A program made the translations under genes and the position numbers. A stretch of 64,000 bases of DNA from UBA7985 sp038141425 (GTDB taxonomy: Bacteria > Pseudomonadota > Alphaproteobacteria > UBA7985), in NCBI GenBank assembly GCA_038141425.1, contig JAYQIC010000009.1, forward strand, positions 62,001-126,000, written 5' to 3'. The notes beneath the pieces were generated by a model that was not told the DNA's origin, made no database searches, and saw only the letters and a program-made list of their open reading frames with translations. Positions 23,400-34,492 of this stretch are shown piece by piece. The stretch's first letter is position 1; each line of letters opens with the position of its first letter.

Positions 23400-23513
23400 T
23401 CGAGCCCCGGCGTCGGTCTGACAACACTTCGTCGCATCCGTGCTGGATGGCCCCCGGTTGTGCCCACACCCTCAAGCCACGCTCACAACACCAGCTTTCA
23501 TCGGGAGATAAAC

Positions 23514-24227
23514 GTGTTTAACCCCACTCAGCAGGACGTGGATCACTATTTCGAACGCGGCTACGCCATCCTTCCTGAAGCACTGAATGGCGACGAATTG
23601 GCGGTGCTGTCCTCAGTCTGCGATGAGCTGCTGCAGGAGCCGCCGGACGATGATCAGGGCGGCAAAGCCCACGATATCGGCAAGGGGGCAGGACCGGCGT
23701 TTTCTCCGCCACCGGCATCAGGACAAGGCCGCGCTGTCCGACTTTGTGCTCGGTCAGGGCATGCGGACGATGATTTCACCGTTCATCGGCGCGACACCGC
23801 ATCTGTTCAACGAACAATTCGTGGTCAAAGGGCCCAAAACCGGGGCTGCCTTCGCGTGGCATCAGGACAGCGGCTACGTCGGCTTCGACCACGCGCCGTA
23901 CCTGTCGGTCTGGATCGCTGTCGACGACACCACCGCTGAAAATGGACCGGTGTTTGTGTTGCCGCGCAACCTGCGAGAGGATACTTCGATCGAGGATCAT
24001 CAGTGGGACGCCGAGGGCAAGGAGATGGTGGGCTACCGGGGCAGTGATCCGGGGTTGCGGCCATTGTCCCGGCAGGGTCGGTGGTGCTGTTCTCATCGGT
24101 GACGCTGCACCGGTCCTCCCCCAACACCACGGACCACCCGCGCCGGGCCTATCTGGCACAGTTTTCCGGGGCGCCATTGCTCGACCCCGCGACCGGGGCG
24201 CCCAAGACCTTCGCCGTACCGCTCTGA
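23514..24227 (+). CDS. Phytanoyl-CoA dioxygenase (PhyH) family protein, two frameshifts
   Basis: Fe(II)/2-oxoglutarate-dependent oxygenase of the PhyH family, about 237 residues. I start it at GTG 23514 (FNPTQQDVDHYFERGYAILP), which has GGGAGA 5 nt upstream. The iron ligands are visible as the WHQDSGY motif (His, Asp) and a distal His in SVTLHRSSPNTT; RRAYLAQFS supplies the Arg that binds 2-oxoglutarate. The frame shifts near 23690 and again near 24080, reading through to AVPL and stop at 24225-24227. It sits in a sugar-acid catabolic cluster next to three Gfo/Idh/MocA genes. The substrate is unknown. Confidence 0.8.
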
Positions 24228-24315
24228 CCGCTCGGCAGGCGATGGGGATTGCGGTTGAGGCTTTGGCCTCGGGGGCTATAGTGAACCGGCTGAGACCCAC
24301 AGGAGCCGCCGCGCC

Positions 24316-25419
24316 ATGACGCAGGCTGAACGCCCGTCTGAAGCCCCCTCAACGTCGCGCTGATCGGCGTTGGGATGGTGGCAAAAACCCACCTCCGCGC
24401 CGTGCGTGATCTGGCGCCGCTGGTGCGGTTACGCGGTGTCCTCGCCACCACGCCCGAGCGGGCGCAGGCCTTTGCCGATACCGCCGCGCGCGAGGAAGGC
24501 GTCGGCGCTGTGGTGGCTGACCCCGATCTGGAAGCCCTGATCGCCGTCGCGGCGCTGGATTTCGCGATTGTGCTGACCCCGCCCAATGCCCGTCAGGCCA
24601 TCGTCGAGGGCCTGTGCGCCGCCCGGATGCCGATCCTGATGGAGAAGCCGGTCGAGCGTGATCTGGCCCGGGCAACGGCGCTGGTCGAGACCTGCGAGCG
24701 GGCCGCGAACCCGCTGGGTATTGTGTTTCAGCATCGCTTTCGTTCGGTCTCCGAACAACTCGCCACGCTGCTGCAAGACGGCGCGCTGGGCGCGGTGGGT
24801 TTGGTCGAAGTCAGCGTGCCCTGGTGGCGGGAGCAGGCTTACTACGACGAACCGGGGCGGGGGACTTTCGCCCGTGACGGCGGCGGTGTGCTGATCTCGC
24901 AGGCGATCCACAGCCTCGATCTGATGCTGTCGCTGGTCGGCGACGTGTCCCGGGTTCAGGCGATGGCGGTGCGGACCCGGTTCCACGATATGGAAGCCGA
25001 GGACTTTGTCAGCGCCGGTCTGACCTTCGTCAGCGGGGCCGTCGGCTCTCTGCAGGCCTCGACGGCTCAATACCCCCCGGCGGTGCCGAGTTTATCATCG
25101 TCCACGGCGACAAGGGTGTGGCCCGGCTGGGCGCGGGGCAGCTCGCGCTGGACTGGCGCGATGGCCGTGGCAAGGAGATCGTGGGCGAGGCCGGGAGCAC
25201 CCGGCGGCGCCGACCCCATGGCCTTCACCCACGCCCTGGCACCAATCGGTGATCGAAGATTTTGCGCTGGCGTTGCAGCAGGGCCGGGCGCCGCGCGTGA
25301 CCGGCCGCGAAGCGCTGCGCGTGCACCGGCTGATCGACGCGCTGATTGCCTCCTCTGGTGCGGGTCGCGCCGTCGACCTGAACCTCGACCTCGACCTCGA
25401 CCTCGCATCCCCTGACTGA
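24316..25419 (+). CDS. Gfo/Idh/MocA family oxidoreductase 1, two frameshifts
   Basis: NAD(P)-dependent sugar or inositol oxidoreductase. From ATG 24316 (MTQAERPSEAPLN) one indel near 24350 leads into the Rossmann start VALIGVGMVAKTHL. The EKP motif (ILMEKPVERD) contributes the conserved Lys. The C-terminal domain carries GGGVLISQAIHSLDLML with the conserved His. A second break near 25075 leads into EFIIVHGDKGVARLG and a stop at 25417-25419. Just before the stop, GACCTC is repeated four times (Leu-Asp repeats), an odd tail. It is the first of three consecutive paralogous oxidoreductases. Confidence 0.83.
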
Positions 25420-25440
25420 AGACCTGAAAGCCTGCCTGTC

Positions 25441-26489
25441 ATGACAGACAAACTCCGCGTTGCCGCGATCGGCCTCGACCACCGCCACATTTACGGACAG
25501 GTGGGCTCCATGCTCGGCGTGGGTGCCGAGCTGGTCGGTTACTGGACAGAGGGCGAGCCCCAGCCGCTGGCGGGCTTCCAGAAGCGGTTTCCGGAGGCTC
25601 GCCGATTTGCCGACCGCCGGGCGCTGCTCGAAGACCCCAGCGTCGATCTGGTGCTGATCGCCGCCATCCCCGCCGACCGCGCGGCACTGGCGATCGAAGC
25701 CATGCGACACGGCAAGGACGTGATGACAGACAAGCCCGGCTGCACCACGCTGGAACAGCTGGCGCAACTGCGCGCGACCGTGGCCGAGACCGGGCGGATC
25801 TGGTCGGTCGACTTCTCCGAGCGGTTTGAGGTGGCATCGGTGACCAGAGCCGCAGAACTGGTGCAGGCCGGGGCCATCGGACGGGTGGTTCAGACCGTGG
25901 GCTGGGCCGCATCGGCTCAACCGTGAGACCCGGCCGTGGTGGTTCTGGGACCGCGCGCAGTATGGCGGGTTCTGACTGATATTGCCTCCCACCAGATCGA
26001 CCAGTTTCTGTATTTCACCGGCTCTGCGGATGCGGAAATTGCCCATGCCTCGGTAGCGAACTTCGCCAACCCGGATGATCCCGGGCTGCAGGATTTTGGC
26101 GAGATCGTGCTGCGTTCGGATCAGGGTCACGGATATATCCGGGTCGACTGGTACACGCCCGATGCCCTGCCGACCTGGGGCGATGGCCGGCTGACCATTC
26201 TGGGCACCGAGGGCACCATCGAAATCCGCAAATACGTCGACGTTGCCGGGGCTGACGGCATCGACCATCTGTATCTGGTCAACGCCACCCGCTGCGAGAA
26301 GATCGATTGCAGCGACGCGGGCTATCCCTACTTCGCGCGGCTGGCCGCCGACGTGCGCGACCGGACGGAAACCGCGATGAGTCAGGCGCACTGTTTCAAA
26401 GTCTGTGAACTGGGATTGATGGCGCAGGCCATGGCCGACAAGGACGCTGCCGCGTGTTACGCCGGGGCGGCGGGGGTCAGACCGCATGA
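25441..26489 (+). CDS. Gfo/Idh/MocA family oxidoreductase 2, two frameshifts
   Basis: Second oxidoreductase of the trio, starting MTDKLRVAAIGLDHRHIYGQV. It has a DKP variant of the EKP motif (VMTDKPGCTT) and a C-terminal domain beginning DIASHQIDQFLYFTG with the conserved His. The frame shifts near 25915, where RPWWFWDRAQYGG can be read in a third frame to bridge the halves. It probably shifts again near 26470, which would place TGA at 26487-26489 overlapping the next ATG. Family membership is secure. The substrate is not known, but the cluster points to a sugar acid or its derivative. Confidence 0.82.
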
Positions 26490-27543
26490 CCCGGCGCGTT
26501 GCCATTGCCGGGGCCGGCATCGGTCGTGAGCACCTCCATGCCTATCAGAACCTGCCCGAGCGTTTCGAGGTTGCGGTGGTCTGTGACCGCGACGAAGCGC
26601 GCGCCAGGACATCGCCGCAGGCGCTGGGATTGCCACGGCCGGGGCGGTCGAAGAGGTGTTGGCCGACGACAGCATCGACGTGATTGACGTCTGCCTGCCG
26701 CCGTTTCTGCATCTGCCGGTTTCGGTGCAGGCCTTAGAAGGCGGGCAAGCACGTGGTCTGCGAGAAACCCATGGTGACCAGCCTGCGCGAGGCGGACCAG
26801 CTGGCCGCCGCAATCGCCGCCAGTGGCAGGGTCTTCAGCCCGGTGTTTCAGTACCGTTTTGGCCCCGGGATGGCCAAGCTGCAGGCCTTGATCAACGCCG
26901 GTCTGGCGGGCAAGCCACTGGTCGCCAGCATCGAAACTCACTGGAATCGCGACGCGGCACCTACGCCAACCCGTGGCGCGGGACGTGGAAGGGCGAGCAG
27001 GGCGGGGCCGTGCTCGGGCACGCCATCCATGCACACGATTTTCTGTGCGCCGTATTCGGGCCGGTCGCGCGCCTCTCGGCCTTCACGGGCACCCGTGTGA
27101 ACCCGATCCAGACCGAGGATTGCGCCTCGATCTCAATGCAGATGGAGAGCGGCGCTTTGGCGACCTCGTCCATCACGCTGGGCGCAAACGACGACACCAG
27201 CCGCTATCGCTTTGTGTTTGAAAACCTAACGGCCGAAAGCGGGCTGCTGCCTACGCCCCGGCCAGCGATGGCTGGACCTTCAGCGCGCGCGGGGCGACGA
27301 CGCAGGAACAGGTGCTTGCCGTGCTGCACCGACGTGCCCCCGGTGCGGCAGGGTTTCGAGGGCTTTCTGGAGGCCTTCGACGACGACATCGAGGGCAAGC
27401 GGAACCGTGCCGTGACCTTCGAAGACGGGCGCCGGTCGCTGGAGCTGGTGACGGCAATCTATCAGTCGGCCCGCTTGGGCGAGGTCGTCGACCTGCCGCT
27501 GACCGACAGCCCGCTCTATGACAGCTGGATGCCAGCGGGGTGA
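26486..27543 (+). CDS. Gfo/Idh/MocA family oxidoreductase 3, several frameshifts
   Basis: Third oxidoreductase, starting MTRRVAIAGAGIGREHLHAY and overlapping the previous gene's probable stop (ATGA). It shows a Rossmann fold, VIDVCLPPFLHLP, an EKP motif (HVVCEKPMVTS), FQYRFGPGMAKL, and a C-terminal AVLGHAIHAHDFL with the conserved His. Frame breaks are needed near 26610, 26735, 26955, 27240 and 27330 before the C-terminal frame reaches the stop at 27543 (YDSWMPAG). The density of breaks mirrors its neighbours. Confidence 0.8.
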
Positions 27544-27547
27544 GCGC

Positions 27548-28750
27548 ATGAAACAGACCTGGCGCTGGTTCGGACCCAAGGATCTGGTGACCGTCGATGA
27601 CATGCGACAAGCCGGGGTTGAGGGCGTGGTGACGGCGCTCCATCACCGTCCGCCGGGTGCGGTGTGGACGCTCGATGATATTCGCCAGCGACAGGCCGAA
27701 ATGGCCACCATGGCCGACGGCAGCCCCTCGACCCTGCGCTGGGACGTGGTCGAGAGCCTGCCGGTTCCGAGGGCGATCAAGCAGCAACAGGGCGACTGGC
27801 GGGCGCATCTGGACGCCTATCGCCAGAGCCCCCTCGAAGCACTGGCGCAGGCCGGGATCGCGGTGGTCTGTTACAACTTCATGCCCATCCTCGACTGGAC
27901 CCGCACGGATCTGGCGCAGCCCCAGCCCACCAGGCGCTACCGCCATGGCTTTCGACGCGGTCGATTTCGCCGCCTACGATATTTTTATTCTTACACGGGA
28001 TGGCGCCGAAGCCTCGTTCGAGCCTGAGATCGCCGAGGCCGCGCGGCAGCGCTTCACCGACATGGACGATGCGCGGCGGCAGGCGCTGGCCGAAACTGTA
28101 ACCTTCGGCCTGCCGGGCGCGGCGCAGTCCTTCAGCCTGCAGGACGTGCGCGACCTGCTTGCGCTCTACGGCATCTCAGCCGACCAGCTGCGCGCGCACT
28201 TCGTTGATTTTCTCGAAGCTGTGGTGCCGACCGCGGAGCGGCTGGGGCTGCGGCTGTGCTGTCACCCCGACGATCCGCCGTTTCCGCTGTTGGGGTTGCC
28301 GCGGGTGGTCTCGACCGAGGCCGATTACGCGTCCTTCTGGACCGGGTCGACAGCCCGCAAACGGGGTGACGATGTGCAGCGGGTCGCTGGGGGTCAGGAT
28401 GACAACGACCTGCCCGGGATGATGGATCGGCTGGGCGACCGAGTTCATTTCCTGCACCTGCGCAACGTCAGCACGAAGGGGGCGGAGCAGGAGCAGGGGC
28501 TGTACCGCTCGTTCTTCGAAGACGAACACCTGTGCGGCAACACCGACATGGTGGCTTTGCTCGCCGCTGTTCATCGCGAAGAGACCCGCCGCAGGGCTGC
28601 GGGCCGGGCCGACTGGTCGATCCCTGCGGCCGGACCACGGGCAGGACATCCTCGACGATCAGGGGCGGAACACCTTCGGCTATCCTCTCATCGGTCGGCT
28701 GAAAGGTTTGGCCGAACTGCGGAATCTGGACGGCGCTGGACCACCCCTGA
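27548..28750 (+). CDS. uxuA: Mannonate dehydratase, frameshifts in the middle and at the end
   Basis: Converts D-mannonate to 2-keto-3-deoxygluconate, the substrate of KdgK. It begins MKQTWRWFGPKDLVTVDDM, with GVEGVVTALHH. In the next frame it continues LCCHPDDPPFPLLGLPRVV (metal-binding region), HFLHLRNVSTKG and FEDEHLCGNTDMVALL, then in a third frame RPDHGQDILDDQGRNTFGYP. All are typical UxuA blocks in order. Breaks lie near 27930 and 28625. The exact stop is uncertain: one frame ends ALDHP at 28748-28750, another runs to 28772. It starts 4 bp after the previous gene. Confidence 0.92.
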
Positions 28751-28906
28751 TCTCAGGGTCGGCAGCGGTTAAACGACCCGCAAACCGCAGTGCACGCGCA
28801 GTTCTGCTTCTTTATTTATGAGATCACGAGTCAAAGCAGAAAATTGCAGTTTCAGACCTTCTAATATCAGACGTTTTCGGGTTAAGAGTAGAGCAGCTCC
28901 GGGTGT

Positions 28907-28960
28907 GGACCAAATGCGGTCCAGCGCCTGACGAGTTGGTGAAGGCTCGGGGAAGCCTTC
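28907..28960 (+). promoter_or_regulatory. Leader hairpins before the sugar ABC operon
   Basis: The 5' leader of the solute-binding protein gene contains two small inverted repeats: GGACC at 28907-28911 with GGTCC at 28918-28922, and GAAGGCT at 28941-28947 with AGCCTTC at 28954-28960. A strong AAGGAGG ribosome-binding site lies at 28980-28986. The hairpins may stabilise or regulate the mRNA. No riboswitch class is recognised. Confidence 0.35.
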
Positions 28961-28993
28961 GTCCAAATCGGATGAATGCTAAGGAGGAAAGGC

Positions 28994-30263
28994 ATGAAAA
29001 TCCAAACCACTTTCGCACTGTTTGCGAGCGTTGTTGCAGCGGGCTTTGTCGCCCAGGCGGCACTGGCTGATGAAATTGATTTCCTGTGCTGCAGGACCAG
29101 AACGAATGTGAAGTGATCGAGAGCATGGCTGCGGACTTTACCGCTGCTACCGGCCACACAGTCAAAACAACCACCGTTGGTTACGACATCATTCGTAGAC
29201 CAGCTGGAAAACCAGCTGCAGACCGATGCTGCGCCAGACGTTGCGCGTGTGACCAACCTCGGTGGCTTCAACAAGTACTACCTCGACCTCGCGCCTTACG
29301 TTGATGCGGTTTCTGGGAAGCAAAACTACTCTGCGACGCTGCGCTTGGTTCCGCGCACCGGGTGGTGAAGATCAGGGCATCTACGGCTGGATGACCCAGC
29401 TGACCGTGACCGGTCCATACGTCAACGTCACCATGTTCGACGACGCTGGTGTCGACATGCCGGAAGAGGGCGCGACCTGGGATGACTGGATGGACGCTCT
29501 GCGTGAAGTCAAGGACACCCTTGGCATCTCCATCTGGCCTCGCAATGGACCGTACCGCTCACCGTTGGGCTGGTCCTGCGTTCTCCTACGGCGCTAAGTT
29601 CTTTGACGACGCCGGTGAGCCAATCCTCGTTGACGACGGCTTCGTTCCTTCGCTGAGACCTTTGTTGGTTGGCACGAAGAAGGCCTGATGCCTGCTGATG
29701 GTTGGCCTGCTGGTTCTGGTACGCTTACCGTAACGCTGCGCCACTGTTCCTTGATGGTTCGGTTGCTATGCACATGTCCGGTTCATGGATGATCGGTAAC
29801 TACGCTAACAACATCACTGACTTTGAGTGGAAAGCTGTTCCGATCCCATGGTGCCGGCGGTTGTGGTGCTATGCCGGGCGGCGCTGGTCTGGTTGCCTTT
29901 GCAACCACCGACGTTCCTGAAGCATCCGCTCAGTTCATTAACTTCATGGCGCAGACCGAAAATGCTGAGAAGTTCGCAGCTTCAACTGCCAACATCACCG
30001 CCCACCAGGGCCTGCAGGCCACTGGCGTAGACTACCAGGGTGTTCCGGCAGCCGTTGCTGATGCTCTGTCCGTATTCGCAGCCAACGCCGGCAAGTCCGC
30101 TGACTCCACGCCACAGGCTTACACCTTCCAAGGTTACGCCAAGAACTTCGCCATCTACGGCATTGTTCCTGACTACATCACCAAGGCAATCAACGGTGAA
30201 ATGTCGCTCGATGAAGCTCTGGCAGCCATCGACGCCGACGTTGCGGCGAAGATCGCTGAATAA
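28994..30263 (+). CDS. Sugar ABC transporter extracellular solute-binding protein, several frameshifts
   Basis: Periplasmic binding protein of the family 1 type that delivers a sugar or sugar acid to the permeases encoded downstream. The signal peptide MKIQTTFALFASVVAAGF ends ALA before DEIDFL. Mature blocks include LQDQNECEVIESMAADFTA, QLENQLQTDAAPDVAR, GIYGWMTQLTVTGPYVN, GATWDDWMDALREVKD, DGSVAMHMSGSWMIGNYAN and NFMAQTENAEKFAAST. Frame breaks lie near 29085, 29200, 29335, 29550, 29660, 29710 and 29855. It is followed by a terminator-like hairpin. The position after uxuA suggests the ligand is a hexuronate, glycoside or oligouronide. Confidence 0.87.
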
Positions 30264-30279
30264 CCGGTAAGTCATGATC

Positions 30280-30318
30280 AAGGGGGCAGTGGCGATTCCG
30301 GTGCTGTCCCCTTTTCTT
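30280..30318 (+). terminator. Terminator-like hairpin after the binding-protein gene
   Basis: AAGGGGGCAG at 30280-30289 pairs with CTGTCCCCTT at 30304-30313 (one G-T wobble) and is followed by TTCTTAT. It lies 17 bp after the solute-binding protein stop and before the permease genes, a usual place for partial termination that makes binding protein more abundant than permease. Confidence 0.65.
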
Positions 30319-30365
30319 ATCTGTCCAGTTTTCCGGCCGTGATCATCCCAGGGAAGTGAAGCACT

Positions 30366-31429
30366 ATGATTGAAGCGCTGACCAATGCCTTCTCAGGCAC
30401 GTTCTGGCCCTACGCGCTGGTCGCCTACGTTGATCGTTGGCTTCTTCGTCACCCGACCCACCGGCGGCTTTGGCTCGCGCGTAATGAGCGCGGTCGGCTG
30501 GCCCATCGAAGTACTGCAGAAGGCCACCGGCTCGCGCGTGCTTCCCTATATGTTTCTGATCCCGAACCTGCTGATTTTCGGGCTCTATACATTCGCGCCG
30601 CTGTTCATCAACATCGGCTTCGCCGTCACGGATGGTCAAAGCATCAACTTCCCGAGCGTGAATTTCCGGCACCGACAACTTCGAGCGCCTGACCTCTGAC
30701 GTTCAGATCGATACCGGCGGTGAAACCGCGAAGATGACAAGTTTCAGCAGGCGGTCGCCGATACGATCATCTTCGTGATCTTTCAGGTGCCGATGATGAT
30801 CCTGTTCGCGCTGGTCACCGCGCTGGTGCTGAACCGTGATATCCGGGGCAGGGCGTTCTGGCGCTCGGTGTTCTTTTACCCGGTGATGCTCAGCCCGGTG
30901 GTGGTGGGGCTTCCTGTGGACGCTGATCCTCAAGCGCACGGGCGTGCTGTCGCTGACCCTGATGAACTGGGGCATCCTCGATGAACCAATCCAGTGGCTC
31001 TCGGATACCTCCTGGTCGATGTTCTGGTCCATCTTTGTCTACACGTGGGCGCACTTGGGCTTCTACATGCTGATCCTGCTCGCCGGGCTGCAGGCCATTC
31101 CAAAGATCTCTATGAAGCCGCGAAAAATGGATGGAACGCCGGGTTGGCGCATGCTGTGGCGGATCACTCTGCCGCTGCTGATGCCGACGCTGCTGGTCGT
31201 CACCATTCTATCGATGATCAAAGCCTTCAGGCCTTCGAAGAACTCTACGCCATGCAGGTCCGCTGGATCTCTGTGGTGTTCCTACATCTTCGAAACTTCC
31301 GGCCTGCGGGTCAGCCGACAGCCCACGGTCTGGGGATCGCGGCAATGGCTTCGCTGCTCATCGCCATCGTGCTGATGATCCTGTCGCTCCCTTCAACTCT
31401 GGCTGACCGCGCGTCAGACCCGGCTCTAG
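30366..31429 (+). CDS. Sugar ABC transporter permease, MalF type, several frameshifts
   Basis: Inner-membrane permease. It starts MIEALTNAFSGTFWPYALVAYV; hydrophobic segments include VLPYMFLIPNLLIFGLYTF, DTIIFVIFQVPMMILFALV, FWSIFVYTWAHLGFYMLIL and MASLLIAIVLMILSL. The cytoplasmic EAA loop that contacts the ATPase reads EAAKMDGTPGWRMLW in corrected frame. Breaks lie near 30430, 30670, 30735, 30915, 31110, 31235, 31290 and 31390. In corrected frame the protein ends LQLWLTARQTRL with TAG at 31427-31429. It forms the heterodimeric channel with the next gene product. Confidence 0.85.
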
Positions 31430-31443
31430 AGGGGGCGCGAACC

Positions 31444-32878
31444 ATGACAGCAGTCTGGCAATTCCTGAGCAGCACCAAGGCAAGGGCGGTCGCCTCACCC
31501 TGGGCGACTGGCTGTCCTACAGCTATCTCGTCATCGGTTTCCTTTGTGATTTTCCTGCCGGTGATGTGGATCGTGCTGAACTCGTTCAAGTCAGCCTTCC
31601 AGCTGGATAAGCAGGATCTTTCGCTGCTGCCGACTGGACTTCGTCCGGGTGGCGCGGGCGACGGTGAATGATGAAGGCGGCAAAGACATCTTCATCATGA
31701 GCGATCTCCCGGATTGGGTGCTGAACTGGAAAGACCTTGAGGCCGAAGAACGCTCCAGCATGGACATTGACAGTTTTCTGCGCGGTACAGCGGTAATGAA
31801 TTCTATGTGCTTCGCTCGCATCTGGGGCTTGGTCGATGGCCTGGCCCGTGAGCTGGTTGAAGAAGAACCTACCCGAATGGCTGCCGCGTTACAGCACCCT
31901 GCCATCAGCGTCCAAGGCAAATTTCGACGTTGATGCAGTTCTGGATTCCGTCAACACCAGAAGAAGCCGGCTGCTGGCCGAATGGATGGGGGTCAAGCCG
32001 TTCAAGGCCAACAAGCTGATCTCACAAATTCTGGTTACAGCACCGAACCCTAACACCGGGCATCGTGCTGCAGTGGGCTGTCAGCACAATCAACCCGATG
32101 AACGAAACAACCGCCCGCCGTTCTGGTGGGTGGGCGACGCGTCCAAAGTTGTCAAGCTCGACTGAAACGCTGGAAACGCGGCGTTCCCTGCGTCCTTCGT
32201 GGAGCAACTACGTCGACCCGCTGCAGAGCAATGCCAACAACATCAGCGTGAACTTCAACAGTTGCTACACCAACTCGGTGCTGGTGACGATGATCGCGAC
32301 GGTGATTACGCTGCTGATTAACTCGATGGCAGCCTTTGCGCTGGCGAAATACAAGTTCCGGGGTCAGAGAGCTGATGTTCGTCATGATCCTTGCGACTTT
32401 GATGGTGCCGCCTGCGGTTACGCTGGTCGGGGTGTTCAAGATGATCACCATGACCGGGTTGTCTGGATCGATCTGGGGGTGATTATTCCCGGAGCGGCAA
32501 CGCCCGCCGGGGTCTTTCTGCTGCGCCAGTACATGCTGACCATCCCTGAAGAGCTGATCGAAGCGGCCCGAATGGACGCGGCCAGCGAGTGGAAGGTCTA
32601 CTGGAAGATCGTTCTGCCGCTGGCGCTGCCCGCGATCGCGGCGCTTGGGGATCCTGTCGGTCATCTGGCGCTGGAATGACCTGATCGTGCCCATGGTGGC
32701 GATTGCCACCGCCAAGGAAGCCTACACGATCCAGCTCTGTCTGCTCGAATTCCGGGGTGAGTTCTACGCCGCCGAACACTACCGGCTTGCCGTTGTCAGC
32801 CTGATCCCGACCACCTTGGTCTTTGTCTTCCTGCAGCGTTACATTACGACCGGCATTGCCAACACGGGGATGAAATAG
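31444..32878 (+). CDS. Sugar ABC transporter permease, MalG type, with long periplasmic insertion, several frameshifts
   Basis: Second permease, about 478 residues once frames are joined, longer than the usual 280. The first membrane helix (SYLVIGF and VIFLPVMWIVLNSFKSAF, about residues 25-50) is separated from the next (SVLVTMIATVITLLINSMAAF, about residue 277) by some 220 polar residues that should lie in the periplasm. The rest is typical: FALAKYKFRG, VPPAVTLVGVFKMI, PAGVFLLRQYML, EAA loop EAARMDAASEWKVYWKIV, and the C-terminus ITTGIANTGMK. Breaks lie near 31485, 31545, 31635, 31790, 31840, 32160, 32365, 32475 and 32645. The insertion itself is badly read. Confidence 0.82.
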
Positions 32879-32884
32879 CGCACT

Positions 32885-33983
<1,099 letters not shown>

Positions 33984-34005
33984 GCCCCTTGCTCCGGACG
34001 GTACC

Positions 34006-34465
34006 ATGACCAATCCGGCTTTCCGCAAGACCAAGCGCTCCTTGCCCATTGCCCTGCTGCGCGCGCGCGAACAGGTGATGGAACCCATCCGCGCCATGCT
34101 CGCCGACAGCGGTGTGACGGAGCAGAAGTGGCGCGTGTTGCGGGTGCTCGAAGAGGCCGGTGAAATCGAGCCGACCGTGATCGCGCGGGAGGCGTGCCTG
34201 CATCTGCCCAGCCTGTCCCGGATCCTCAAAACCATGGAGCAGGATGGACTTGTCCAGCGGCGGGAAGACGAGCAGGACCGGCGTAAGACGGTCATCGCCA
34301 TATCCGAGGCCGGGCGCGCCATCCTCAGCGAGCACGCGGCGCAGTCTGCGGCCATCCTCGTCGATATCGAGCGCCGTCTGGGTGCGGAGAAGATCGAGGC
34401 TATGCTCGACCTGCTCGAAGAGCTGACGGACGATCCTGGAGGCCGTTGCACCACCCGAACCCTAG
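34006..34465 (+). CDS. hpaR: MarR-family repressor of homoprotocatechuate degradation
   Basis: Winged-helix MarR regulator resembling E. coli HpaR, which represses the hpa genes until aromatic substrate is present. Its N-terminus RSLPIALLRAREQVMEPIR corresponds to TIALLQAREAAM in E. coli HpaR. It has LTEQ-like VTEQKWRVLRVL, the recognition helix region LHLPSLSRILKTMEQDGL, and the wing RREDEQDRRKTVIAIS. The frame continues to 34527, but one indel near 34435 would give a more natural end, TILEAVAPPEP, with TAG at 34463-34465. The palindrome at 35970 is its probable operator. Confidence 0.82.
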
Positions 34466-34492
34466 TGCACTCAACCCTGCTACGAGGGACCG

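Noticed and set aside
25381..25416. GACCTC repeat at the end of the first Gfo/Idh/MocA gene as a regulatory repeat
   Set aside because: It is in frame, encodes Leu-Asp repeats just before a sensible stop, and is too short to treat as a separate element.
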